DNA from: Streptomyces sp. NBC_00775 | Lineage (GTDB): Bacteria > Actinomycetota > Actinomycetes > Streptomycetales > Streptomycetaceae | DNA length: 64,000 nt | Direction: 5' to 3' | NCBI RefSeq assembly: GCF_036347135.1 | Contig: NZ_CP108938.1 | Span: 7,688,001 to 7,752,000, forward strand | Shown here: positions 42,473-50,385 of the stretch, piece after piece | Layout: each line of letters opens with the position of its first letter | Numbering within the stretch: the stretch's first letter is position 1 | Notes under the pieces: model-generated | The model's database searches: none | The model's input: only the letters and a program-made list of their open reading frames with translations | Told to the model about the DNA's origin: nothing | Made by a program: the position numbers and the translations under genes

Positions 42473-42503
42473 ACCCCGAGGCTGAGCCCCGAGGCTGAAC
42501 CCC
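42465..42503. repeat. 13-bp tandem repeat spanning the prim-pol stop codon
   Basis: Three copies of GAGGCTGAACCCC start at 42465, 42478 and 42491. The first includes the true stop TGA (42470-42472) and each further copy repeats it. A partial fourth copy (GAAGAC) follows. Confidence 0.9.
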
Positions 42504-42541
42504 GAAGACAGGGCGCAGTCAGGTGCGGCAGGCTCCTGCCG

Positions 42542-43555
42542 CTATTCGCCCTTCGCTCCCGTCAGCCCCTCGATCCGCCCCAGGATCGACACTCCCTCGC
42601 TCCCCGAGCTCTTCGCCGGGTCCAGGGCCGCCTGGTTGGAGACGAACTCCAGGGTGAGGGACTGCTTGATCTCGCCGGTCGTCAGGGCCTGCACGTCCGC
42701 GGTGGGCGCGGGGATCTCGGTGCCCGCCGCGGCGGTCTGCTTCTCGTAGCGGTGCGTGGTGAAGAACACCAGCGCTCCGCCGTCCGCGGTGCGCAGCCCC
42801 ACCGGGGCGTAGTCGCCCGAGGCCAGCGGCTCGTCGATGTACTGCCGGGCGAGACCCGGCTTGCTGGCGAACTTCTTGCGCTGGGCCCGCCACTGCGAGG
42901 TGTGCGTGCCCGCGGCGAAGGTGTCACCGCCGGCCTTCAGATACGTCGCGTACGACTGGCTCAGCTTCTCCGGCTCGATCGCCAGGGCCGCGTCGTCGGC
43001 GGTGACCGGCTGGGCATAGCCGTTCTCGTCCGTCTTGAACTTCGGTACGTCGGCGGCGGCGAGGACGGTCAGATACGAGACCTGCCATACGTCGTTCGCG
43101 TTGCCGCGGGTGAAGACGAGCAGCCAACGGCTGCCCGGCACACCCTTGTTGGCGGCCGTGTCGGCGACGAACCAGCGCGGCCAGGCTGCCTTCTCGGGTA
43201 TCACGAACTTCGCGTCGCTGAACGTCAGCGCCGAAGGCGCCGGATTGCCGCCCGGGTTGTTCTTGTGCCCGGCCTTCAGCTTGGCGCCGTCGATGTCGGC
43301 GAGCGGCCCGGTGACCCGGTCCGCGTCCAGCGAACGGTCGTACTCCTTGTCCGCCTTGTTGTACGCGGTGGTGAAGTCCTTGAGCGCGCGGGCGGCTTCC
43401 GCCCGTGTCGCCGCCGGCACGATCTCCCGCTCGCCGTGCACCACCACGCAGCCGCTCGCCGTCAACGACAGAACGGTCACCGCCCCCGTTGCCAGGGCGA
43501 ATTGGTTGAGACTACGAAGCCTTCGTGGGCTGTGACCCGCGCGATCCGTGCTCAT
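42542..43555 (-). CDS. Predicted lipoprotein of unknown function
   Basis: 337 aa. The N-terminal signal (FALATGAVTVLSLTASGC) has a lipobox LTASGC, so the mature protein is membrane-anchored outside. Two similar alpha/beta segments follow (ALKDFTTAYNKADKEYDRSLDADRVTGPLA and YATYLKAGGDTFAAGTHTSQW), suggesting an internal duplication. I know it as a conserved streptomycete secreted family but cannot assign a function. Its ATG lies 44 bp inside the 3' end of efeU, so it is probably co-translated with the iron operon. Confidence 0.75.
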   Translation of the reverse strand: MSTDRAGHSPRRLRSLNQFALATGAVTVLSLTASGCVVVHGEREIVPAATRAEAARALKDFTTAYNKADKEYDRSLDADRVTGPLADIDGAKLKAGHKNNPGGNPAPSALTFSDAKFVIPEKAAWPRWFVADTAANKGVPGSRWLLVFTRGNANDVWQVSYLTVLAAADVPKFKTDENGYAQPVTADDAALAIEPEKLSQSYATYLKAGGDTFAAGTHTSQWRAQRKKFASKPGLARQYIDEPLASGDYAPVGLRTADGGALVFFTTHRYEKQTAAAGTEIPAPTADVQALTTGEIKQSLTLEFVSNQAALDPAKSSGSEGVSILGRIEGLTGAKGE

Positions 43556-44387
43556 CAGGTGCCTTCACCTTCCCCTTCCCGGAGGCGAACCCTACCGGAG
43601 CGAGGAAGATCGCGAGTGTCGGGACCAGGTACAGCGCCCACACCGTGACCTGGAGGACGGTCGGGTCGGGCTGGAAGTTGAAGACGCCCTTCAGGAGGGT
43701 GCCGTACCAGCTCGTCGGATCGATGGTGTTGCTGATGTCGAAGGCCAGGTTCGTCAGGCCGGGGATGAAGTCGGCCTCCTGGAGGTCGTGCACGCCGTAC
43801 GCGAGCACACCCGCGGCGACGACGACCAGCATGCCGCCGGTCCAGGTGAAGAACTTGGCCAGGTTGATCTTCAGCGCGCCGCGGTAGAAGAGCCAGCCGA
43901 GGAAGACCGCGGTGGCGAGGCCGAGGGCGACCCCGATCAGCGGGCGGGGTGTGCCGTCGCTCGCCGCGTGCACCGACGCCCACACGAACAGCGCGGTCTC
44001 CAGGCCCTCGCGGCCGACCGCCAGGAAGGCGGTCGCGACCAGCGCGCCCGTGCCCATCGCCAGGGCCGCGTCCAGCTTGCCGTGCAGCTCGGACTTCAGA
44101 TGCCGCGCGGTGCGCCGCATCCAGAAGACCATCCACGTCACCAGGCCCACGGCGACGATCGACAGCGAACCGCCGAGCGCCTCCTGCGCCTTGAACGTCA
44201 TCTCCTGGGAGCCGAACTCCAGCGCGCAGCCGAAGCCGAGGGCCACGGTGATCGCTACGGCGATGCCGATCCAGATCGGCTTCAGGGCGTCCTTGCGGTC
44301 CGTCTTCACCAGATAGGCGATGAGGATGCAGACGACGAGGCTGGCTTCCAGCCCCTCGCGCAGACCGATCAGATAGTTGCCGAACAC
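43512..44387 (-). CDS. efeU: Ferrous/ferric iron permease EfeU (FTR1 family)
   Basis: 291 aa with seven hydrophobic helices. Two REGLE iron-binding motifs, LREGLEASL (R10-E14) and VGREGLETALF (about 125), are diagnostic of the oxidase-dependent iron transporter family. It is last of the efeO-efeB-efeU operon, 3 bp after efeB. The C terminus is a short charged tail (GKGKVKAPDEHGSRGS). Takes up iron delivered by EfeO and oxidised or processed by EfeB. Confidence 0.95.
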   Translation of the reverse strand: MFGNYLIGLREGLEASLVVCILIAYLVKTDRKDALKPIWIGIAVAITVALGFGCALEFGSQEMTFKAQEALGGSLSIVAVGLVTWMVFWMRRTARHLKSELHGKLDAALAMGTGALVATAFLAVGREGLETALFVWASVHAASDGTPRPLIGVALGLATAVFLGWLFYRGALKINLAKFFTWTGGMLVVVAAGVLAYGVHDLQEADFIPGLTNLAFDISNTIDPTSWYGTLLKGVFNFQPDPTVLQVTVWALYLVPTLAIFLAPVGFASGKGKVKAPDEHGSRGSQPTKAS

Positions 44388-44390
44388 GGG

Positions 44391-45707
44391 CTACGCCTCC
44401 TTGGAGAACAGCGCGCGGCCCCACCAGTCGTCCTTGTCGCGGACGCCGGGCGGGACGGCGAAGACCGCCGAACTCACGTGCTGGATGTACTCGTTGAGCG
44501 CGTCGGTGCGCGACAGGCTGCGCTGCACCGGGATGAAGCCCTTGCGGACGTCACGCTGGTAGGCGAGGAAGAACAGGCCCGCCTCAAGGCGGCCCAGGCC
44601 GTCGGTGCCGTCCGTGAAGGAGTAGCCGCGGCGCAGGATCGTGATGCCGTCGTTGGAGTCGGGGTGCGCGAGCCGCACGTGCGCGTCGGGCTTCATCGCC
44701 TTCAGGAACGGCTTGTCGTGCTCCTTGGCCTTGCCGACCGGGGCACCCTCGCCCTTGTCGCGGCCGAAGATGTCCTCCTGCTCCTGGAGGGAGGTCCGGT
44801 CCCACGTCTCGATGTGCATCCGGATGCGGCGGGCGACGAGATACGAGCCGCCGGTCATCCAGTCGGGACCGTCCTTCTCGCCCACCCACACGAACTTCTT
44901 CAGGCGGTCCGTCTCGGTGCCCGCGATGTTGCGGGTGCCGTCCTTGAAGCCCATCAGGTTGCGCGGGGTCTGCGCGTCCGGTGTCGTCGACGAGGTCTTG
45001 CCGAAGCCCAGCTGCGACCAGCGGATGGCGACCTTGCCGAAGCCGATCCGGGCGAGGTTGCGGATCGCGTGCACCGCGACCTGCGGGTCGTCCGCGCACG
45101 CCTGGATGCACAGATCGCCGTTGCTGCGCGCCTTCTCCAGGGCGTCGCCCGGGAACTTCGGCAGATCGACCAGAGCCTCGGGCCGCTGGTCCTTCAGCCC
45201 GAACTTCTCGAACAGGGAGGGTCCGAAGCCGATCGTCAGCGTCAGCCGCGAGGGCTTGAGGCCCAGCGCCTCGCCGGTGTCGTCCGGCGCCGCCTCAGCG
45301 AGACCGCCGTACGCGCCCTCGCCGACGGTGTGCCCGCCGGTCATCCGGCGCGCGGCGGCCGTCCACTCCTTCAGCATCTCTACGAACTCGGCGCGGTCGT
45401 CCGTCTTCACGTCGAACGCGGCGAAGTGCAGCCGGTCCTGCACCGGGGTCGCGATGCCCGCCTGGTTCGCGCCGTGGAAGGCGACCGCGGCGCCGGCTTC
45501 GGCGGCGGTCGGGTCCACGTCGTTGCCGGTACGGGCCATCGCCACCGCGCCGCCGGCCGCGGCGGCACCGAGCGCGAGCCCGGCACCGCCCCAGCCGATC
45601 AGCGAACGCCGGGAGGGAGAGGCGCCGGTGGCGGCCTCCGCGGCTCCCGAGGCTTCCGTGGTGCTCGTGGTGCTCGTGGTGCTCGTGGTGTCCGTGTTGT
45701 CCGTCAT
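44391..45707 (-). CDS. efeB: Dye-decolorising heme peroxidase/deferrochelatase EfeB
   Basis: 438 aa. A twin-arginine signal (SPSRRSLIGWGGAGLALGAAAAGG) follows a Thr/Ser repeat leader (DTTSTTSTTSTTE) coded by 9-bp repeats. The Dyp GxxDG motif is MGFKDGTRNIAG. Heme-side residues lie in the C-terminal half (ARRIRMHIETWDRTSLQEQEDIFGR). It is exported folded with heme and works with EfeO and EfeU, 10 bp downstream of efeO. Proposed to recover iron from heme or oxidise Fe(II). Confidence 0.94.
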   Translation of the reverse strand: MTDNTDTTSTTSTTSTTEASGAAEAATGASPSRRSLIGWGGAGLALGAAAAGGAVAMARTGNDVDPTAAEAGAAVAFHGANQAGIATPVQDRLHFAAFDVKTDDRAEFVEMLKEWTAAARRMTGGHTVGEGAYGGLAEAAPDDTGEALGLKPSRLTLTIGFGPSLFEKFGLKDQRPEALVDLPKFPGDALEKARSNGDLCIQACADDPQVAVHAIRNLARIGFGKVAIRWSQLGFGKTSSTTPDAQTPRNLMGFKDGTRNIAGTETDRLKKFVWVGEKDGPDWMTGGSYLVARRIRMHIETWDRTSLQEQEDIFGRDKGEGAPVGKAKEHDKPFLKAMKPDAHVRLAHPDSNDGITILRRGYSFTDGTDGLGRLEAGLFFLAYQRDVRKGFIPVQRSLSRTDALNEYIQHVSSAVFAVPPGVRDKDDWWGRALFSKEA

Positions 45708-45717
45708 GGTGCGGCTC

Positions 45718-46854
45718 CTACTTCACGACGGCGGCGGCGAGCTTGGACAGGGGCTCGGCGAGCGCGTTGACCGCGTCCGAGAGCTCCTTGCGGTCGGCCT
45801 TGCCGACCTTGTCGTACGACGTGAAGTCGTACGAGCTCTTGTCTGTGCGGTACTTGTCCAGCAGCGTGTTCAGCGCCGTGAACTGCTTGTCCAGCTCGGT
45901 CGTCAGCGCGGCGTCGTTCTCCTTGGCGACCGGCTTCAGCAGCTCGTACGCCTTCTGCGCGCCCTCGACGTTGCCCTTGAAGTCGCTCAGGTCGGTGTGC
46001 GAGTAGCGGTCCTCCTCGCCGGTGACCTTGCCGGTGGCGACCTCGTCGAGGAGTTCCTTGGCGCCGTTGGCCATGGAGGTCGGGGTGATCACGGCCTTGC
46101 CGACGCGCTTCTGCCAGTCGGTCAGGTCGGAAACCAGCTTGTCGGCGAGGGTCTTCTCCTCGGCGCCGATCTTCTTGTCCTCCCAGAGGGACTTCTCCAG
46201 GCGGTGCCAGCCCGTCCACTTCTGGCCGTCCTCCAGGCCGTCCGCGCGGACGTCGACCTTCGGGTCGATGTCACCGAAGGACTCCGCGACGGGCTCGGTG
46301 CGCTCCCAGCCCAGGCGCGAGTCCGCGAACTCCTTCTTCGCGGCCTCGATGTCGCCGGCCTTGACGGCCTTGGCGAACGCCTCGGCCTTGGGCAGCGTGG
46401 CGTCGGCCTGCTCCTGCGCGTACTCGCGGTAGGCGGCGACGGCCTTGTCGAGGCGCGGGTCGCGCTTGGCGACCTTGCCGCCGGTGACCGTGAGCTTCTG
46501 GCGGACGCCGAGGCCCTTCATGCCGGGGCGGCAGGCGATCTCGTACGAACCGGCCTTCACCTCGGCGGTCAGTGTGTACTTGGTGCCCGGGCCGATGTTC
46601 TCCTTCTCGGAGACGATCCGGTCGTCCGGGAAGAGGATCTCGACCTCGGTGGCCTTCGAGCCCTTGTTCTCGATCTGCAGCGTGACCTGGCCTGCCGGGA
46701 CCGACTTCGACGAGGTCGTGCACTTGGAGTCGGCGGCGGTCACCTTGATCGCGTCGCCGTTCTTGGCGTCGCTCTTCTCGGTGCAGCCCGTGACGGCGGT
46801 CAGAGCGGCCGCGGTGGCGGCAGCGGTGACAACTGAGAGTCGGACGGCTCGCAT
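45718..46854 (-). CDS. efeO: Iron-binding lipoprotein EfeO
   Basis: 378 aa, first gene of the operon. Lipobox signal ATAAALTAVTGC. Residues 30-125 form the cupredoxin-like domain (VPAGQVTLQIENKGSKATEVEIL, GSYEIACRPGMKG). The rest is the M75 peptidase-like helical domain with the HxxE iron site (GWHRLEKSLW). It captures extracellular iron for the EfeU channel. Iron boxes lie 56-90 bp upstream of the start. Confidence 0.95.
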   Translation of the reverse strand: MRAVRLSVVTAAATAAALTAVTGCTEKSDAKNGDAIKVTAADSKCTTSSKSVPAGQVTLQIENKGSKATEVEILFPDDRIVSEKENIGPGTKYTLTAEVKAGSYEIACRPGMKGLGVRQKLTVTGGKVAKRDPRLDKAVAAYREYAQEQADATLPKAEAFAKAVKAGDIEAAKKEFADSRLGWERTEPVAESFGDIDPKVDVRADGLEDGQKWTGWHRLEKSLWEDKKIGAEEKTLADKLVSDLTDWQKRVGKAVITPTSMANGAKELLDEVATGKVTGEEDRYSHTDLSDFKGNVEGAQKAYELLKPVAKENDAALTTELDKQFTALNTLLDKYRTDKSSYDFTSYDKVGKADRKELSDAVNALAEPLSKLAAAVVK

Positions 46855-46909
46855 TCAGGCTCCAAGAGAAGAATCGGACAATCCGCACGGTGGGGCCGTG
46901 CGGGGATGG

Positions 46910-46943
46910 TGAGGCTGGCCTAACTTATCTGAGGCTTGCCTCA
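46910..46943 (-). promoter_or_regulatory. Tandem DmdR/IdeR iron boxes upstream of efeO
   Basis: TGAGGCTTGCCTCA (46930-46943) is a perfect palindrome. TGAGGCTGGCCTAA (46910-46923) is a second, closely similar half-palindromic site. Both resemble the actinobacterial iron box TTAGGTTAGGCTCACCTAA. Fe(II)-loaded DmdR/IdeR bound here should repress efeO-efeB-efeU when iron is plentiful. Confidence 0.7.
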
Positions 46944-47034
46944 CTGATACCCACCGGTCCGGTGATTCAGCTCTCACAGTCGTCGCATAGGAACGGCTTG
47001 ATCACGGCGGCTCAAAACGCACCCCATGAACTGG

Positions 47035-47645
47035 TCAAGCGCGAGTCAAGAGTCCCCGTCTCGGAGTGATCAGGGCGGCACCGGTCCTGGGGTGCGGGAA
47101 CACCTCCACAGGCTGCCGATAGACATCGCTCAGCAAGTCGCCGGTGAACACGTCGCCCGGCGAACGGTCGGCCGCGACACGACCGGCGCACAGAATCGCC
47201 ACCCGGCGCGCGTACGCGCTCGCGAGCCCCAGATCGTGCAGCACGACGACCACCGCGTCCCCGGCGCGCGCCCTTTCCCGGCACACAGGCAGCACCAACT
47301 CCTGGTGTCTGAGGTCGAGTGCGGCGGTCGGTTCGTCGAGCAGCAGCAGCGGGGCGCGCTGGGCGAGCACCCGGGCGAGCGCGACCCGGGCCCGCTCCCC
47401 ACCGCTGAGCGCGGAGAAGGGGCGGGCCGCGAACCCGGTGACCTCCGTGGCCGCCATGGCCTGCGCGACGGCCGCGTCGTCGTCCTCCCGGCCTGTGCCC
47501 GCCCAGGGCGCGCGGCCCATCCGTACGACCTCCTCGACCGTGAACGGAAAGGAGAGGGTCGCGGACTGGGGCAGCACGGCCCGGCGCGGGGCGAGTTCGG
47601 GCGCCGTCCAGTCCGCCACGGGGCGCCCGGGGGCGCGTAGCGGTC
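47035..47645 (-). pseudogene. 5'-truncated hemin ABC transporter ATPase remnant (HmuV-like)
   Basis: The frame from about 47645 to 47035 encodes the last 200 residues of an HmuV-type ATPase: LPQSATLSFPFTVEEVVRMGRAPWAG, signature LSGGERARVALARVLAQ, Walker B LLLLDEPTAALDLRHQ, H-loop VVVLHDLGLAS. The first 80-odd residues with Walker A (GPNGAGKST) are absent. Upstream of PGRPVADWTAPELA the sequence abruptly becomes an unrelated junction and then the antisense of the next gene. Without Walker A it cannot bind ATP normally. No hmuT or hmuU genes remain in the window. It looks like the scar of a deleted hemin-uptake operon. Confidence 0.82.
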
Positions 47646-47678
47646 GGGCCCACCCGGTCGTAGCAGTCGGGCTCACCC
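47635..47678. repeat. Direct repeat at the truncation junction
   Basis: CGTAGCGGTCGGGCCCACCC (47636-47655) and CGTAGCAGTCGGGCTCACCC (47659-47678) are 20-bp direct repeats with two mismatches and a 3-nt gap. They lie exactly where similarity of the HmuV-like fragment stops, and may record the deletion or a later duplication. Confidence 0.8.
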
Positions 47679-47724
47679 AGTAATCGAGTGGGCCCGAGGT
47701 CGCCCGTCCCCGACACTCTTCTCC

Positions 47725-48609
47725 ATGAAGAGGGAACTGTTGGGGGCGGGCGGCCTCGTGCTGGGGGTGACCGGTCGCCCCGGTCCGCCGCCGTTGCGGT
47801 TCGAGTCGGCGGACGGGGGCCGGCTGCTGCTCCGCCAGGGCGGGCACCCGCTGCTTCTCGGCCGGATCGACCGCGGACCCGAGGGCAACCTCTCCTACGA
47901 GGGCCTCTTCGTGCACCGCCTCGACGGCTACCGCTCCCCGCTGCCGCCCATCCGCTCGGCCCTGACGCGGTCCGCGGGCAACTGGGCGCACCGGTATGCC
48001 GGTTGGCTGGAGGAGTCGGCGGACGGCCCGCTGCACGACGGGCGCTGGCTGCTGAGCGAGGCGCGGACGTTCCCGCCGTACGTCTGGTCCGGCGACTTCC
48101 CGCGCGACTGGCCCGCCTGCTACCTCGACTGGTGCGCGGGCGGCTGGCAGGGCGTCGTCCCGCTGCGCGAGCTCTCACCGCCCGACGCGCCCCGCGTGAA
48201 GGCGTACCGCAAGCACGCGCGCGACGGCACGCCGGCTCCCGTACTCCTGTGGTGGGTCTCATCCCTCGACGGCTGGCTGATCCTGGACGGCCACGACCGG
48301 GCCGTGGCGGCGTTGGCGGAGGGCCGGGACCCCGTGTGCGTGGTGTTGGCCCGTGCGCCGGACGAGGATGTCTGGCGGCGCACGGCGGACGAGGTGACCG
48401 CGGGGCACGAGCAGCGGATGGAGCGGCTGCGCGCTCGCTCGGGACCCGGCGTGGAGCGCGAGCGGGCCACCATGGAACGCGCGTACGGCGACGTCGTGTC
48501 CTCGCTGCCGTACGAGCACGGTCTCACCCGCTCCTGGCCGCTGCCCGGCGGTCCCGCGGCTTGGGACGACCTCGCGGCGCGGGTGATGTTTGAATGCCGG
48601 AGTGACTGA
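47725..48609 (+). CDS. Conserved protein of unknown function
   Basis: 294 aa, start ATG 47725. Soluble, Trp-rich, no signal or membrane segment. The internal WVSSLDGWLILDGHDRAVAALAEGRDPVCVVLARA and the earlier RWLLSEARTFPPYVWSGDFPRDWPACYLDWCAGGWQGVVPLRELSP look like a conserved globular domain, but I do not recognise the family. It overlaps the PhzF-like gene by 8 bp. It begins 47 bp past the direct repeats flanking the hmuV remnant. Confidence 0.7.
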   Translation: MKRELLGAGGLVLGVTGRPGPPPLRFESADGGRLLLRQGGHPLLLGRIDRGPEGNLSYEGLFVHRLDGYRSPLPPIRSALTRSAGNWAHRYAGWLEESADGPLHDGRWLLSEARTFPPYVWSGDFPRDWPACYLDWCAGGWQGVVPLRELSPPDAPRVKAYRKHARDGTPAPVLLWWVSSLDGWLILDGHDRAVAALAEGRDPVCVVLARAPDEDVWRRTADEVTAGHEQRMERLRARSGPGVERERATMERAYGDVVSSLPYEHGLTRSWPLPGGPAAWDDLAARVMFECRSD

Positions 48610-49285
48610 CTACGACGTGCTGCGGGTCTTCTGTGGACCCGGCGGCGGGTATGGCAATGAGCTCGGTGTCGTGCGGGAGGGCTCCGTGATGCCCGAGCGC
48701 GAGGAACGGCAGATGTTCGCCGCGAAACTCGGGTTCAGCGAGACCGTGTTCGTCGACGACCCCGAGCGTGGGGTCATCGACATCTACACGCCCACGCTGC
48801 GGTTGCCGTTCGCCGGGCATCCGTGTGTCGGGGTGGGGTGGCTGCTCGACGTACCCGAACTGGTCACGCCTGCCGGGGTGGTGGGGGTGCGGCTGGACGG
48901 GGAGTTCAGCTGGATCGAGGCGCGGGCGGAGTGGGCGCCGGCGTGTACGTTGCGGCGGTACGGGTCCGGTGCCGAGGTCGATGCGCTGGCTGTTCCCGAG
49001 CCTGGCGAGCGCAGCGAGATGGGGGTCCCCCCGGACGGAGTCTGGGGGAGGATTTATGCCTGGGCCTGGGAGGACGAGGCCGCGGGGCGGGTGCGGGCTC
49101 GGGCGTTTCCCGGGCGGGGCGACGGGATCGATGAGGACGAGGCTACGGGGGCGGCGGCGCTGCTTCTTACGCATCAGCTGGGGCGGGCGCTGAACATTGT
49201 GCAGGGGATGGGGTCGCAGATCCTTACCGCGCCGCAGCCGGGGGGTTGGGTCGAGGTGGGGGGCCGGGTACACCTGGAGCGCTGA
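48602..49285 (+). CDS. PhzF-family isomerase-like protein (short)
   Basis: 227 aa from GTG 48602 (VTDYDVLRVFCGPGGGYGNELGVVREG); a TTG 12 nt upstream is the alternative. PhzF features: GNELGVV near the N terminus (catalytic Glu region), MFAAKLGFSETVFVDD, LPFAGHPCVGVGWLL and ATGAAALLLTHQLGRAL. PhzF/DAP-epimerase-fold proteins usually have 260-300 aa, so some loops are missing. No other phenazine genes are nearby; the function is unknown. Overlaps the preceding gene. Confidence 0.82.
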   Translation: MTDYDVLRVFCGPGGGYGNELGVVREGSVMPEREERQMFAAKLGFSETVFVDDPERGVIDIYTPTLRLPFAGHPCVGVGWLLDVPELVTPAGVVGVRLDGEFSWIEARAEWAPACTLRRYGSGAEVDALAVPEPGERSEMGVPPDGVWGRIYAWAWEDEAAGRVRARAFPGRGDGIDEDEATGAAALLLTHQLGRALNIVQGMGSQILTAPQPGGWVEVGGRVHLER

Positions 49286-49295
49286 GGGTGCCTTT

Positions 49296-49505
49296 TTCGC
49301 CCCCGCCGCCCCTACCCGTCCCATCCCGTTCCTGGGGCTCCGCCCCAGACCCCGTGGGTGGTTCGTCGGCTGCGGGCCGGTGGGGGTTGCTCGCGCAGTT
49401 CCCCGCGCCCCTTCGGCGGGGCTTCGCCCCGATCCCCCGCCCCTTAAGGGGCGCGGGGAACTGCGCAATCTTTTGGACCAGCCCACACCCACCCGCAGCC
49501 GACGT
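49296..49505. repeat. Large nested palindromic intergenic element, copy 2
   Basis: The left arm (49296-49326) is identical over 31 bp to the left arm of the 38794 element, but its right partner is missing. The core arms GCGCAGTTCCCCGCGCCCC (49393-49411) and the complement (49448-49466) match copy 1. Here they are separated by a second hairpin (CGGGGCTTCGCCCCG). An outer GTCGGCTGCGGG... (about 49364) pairs with CCCGCAGCCGAC (about 49492-49503). It starts 11 bp after the PhzF-like stop, again at a gene 3' end. Confidence 0.88.
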
Positions 49506-49536
49506 ACAAACCCCCGACTGCCCCGAGCCGGCAGGC

Positions 49537-50205
49537 CTACGCGGTCAAGGGGAACTCTTCCCCCAGGGCCACGAAGACCGCCGTGTTGAGGGCGAACGCG
49601 CGCTTGCACTCGGTGATGATGCGCTGCTTCTCCAGGTCGTCGGCGAGGACCCCGTCCAGCAGTTCGCGGTAACCCCGCTTGAACGCCGCGGGGTTGGTGA
49701 TGCCCTCGAAGACGTAGAAGCGGACGCCGTCGCCCTTGCGGGGGAAGCCCCAGGTCTGCTCCGCCTTGCCGCGGATGATCTGGCCGCCGGAGAGGTCGCC
49801 GAGGTAGCGGGTGTAGTGGTGGGCGACATAACCGCCGGGCCACTCGCGGGCGCACTCGGCCACGCGGTCGGCGTACGCCCGGGTCGCGGGCAGCGCGGTG
49901 AGCGTCGCGCGCCAGTCGGGGCCCCGGAGATGGGCCAGGTCGCGCTCAAGGGCGGTGCGGCGCAGCAACTCGGGCTGTATGAAGGGCCCGGCCACTGGAT
50001 CGGCCGCCAGACGCTCGACGTCCGCCTCCAACGCCTCGTACACGAACCACAGTTGCTCGGTGTACCGCGCGTACGCCTCGACGCCGAGCCGGCCGCCGAG
50101 CAGGTCGCTCATGAACGTCGACGTCTCCGCCTCCACGTGCTGCTCGTGCGACGCGGTGCGAATGAGCGTCGAGAAGGTGGCGCTCGACGTGTCCGTCGCG
50201 TTCAT
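49537..50205 (-). CDS. hmuO: Biliverdin-producing heme oxygenase
   Basis: 222 aa from ATG 50205 with GGAGG 6 nt upstream. The proximal His is in IRTASHEQHVEAE, and the distal helix carries YLGDLSGGQIIRG, the heme oxygenase hallmark. It opens heme to biliverdin, CO and iron. An iron box lies about 53 bp upstream, so it is induced on iron starvation along with the efe operon. The neighbouring hemin-import ATPase is broken, so the heme would come from another importer or from EfeB-linked salvage. Confidence 0.94.
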   Translation of the reverse strand: MNATDTSSATFSTLIRTASHEQHVEAETSTFMSDLLGGRLGVEAYARYTEQLWFVYEALEADVERLAADPVAGPFIQPELLRRTALERDLAHLRGPDWRATLTALPATRAYADRVAECAREWPGGYVAHHYTRYLGDLSGGQIIRGKAEQTWGFPRKGDGVRFYVFEGITNPAAFKRGYRELLDGVLADDLEKQRIITECKRAFALNTAVFVALGEEFPLTA

Positions 50206-50257
50206 GAGGCCTCCGGAGCCGAAGAGGAGGGGACGAGATCCAGCCCACCTTCTATGG

Positions 50258-50271
50258 TTAGGCTTACCTAA
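50258..50271 (-). promoter_or_regulatory. DmdR/IdeR iron box upstream of heme oxygenase
   Basis: TTAGGCTTACCTAA is an almost perfect palindrome of the iron-box type (flanks GG and GT extend it). Position about 53-66 bp before the hmuO start fits a repressor site over the promoter. Confidence 0.8.
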
Positions 50272-50338
50272 GTCAATGACTTCCCGACGTCCTGTCGGTA
50301 AAACGGTACCCCGATTCCCGATCAAGCTCACATGAGAA

Positions 50339-50364
50339 AGCCCGCCCTGTGGACAGGGCGGGCT
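50339..50364 (-). terminator. Terminator hairpin after the methionine aminopeptidase gene
   Basis: AGCCCGCCCTGT (50339-50350) and ACAGGGCGGGCT (50353-50364) form a perfect 12-bp stem with a tight loop. It lies 22 bp past the aminopeptidase stop. On the minus strand TTTCTC follows the stem. Confidence 0.85.
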
Positions 50365-50385
50365 CGGGGACAGTCTGAAGCGGGG

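Noticed and set aside
48602..49285. PhzF-like gene as evidence of a phenazine cluster.
   Set aside because: No other phz genes are present. PhzF-fold proteins are common stand-alone genes of unknown function.
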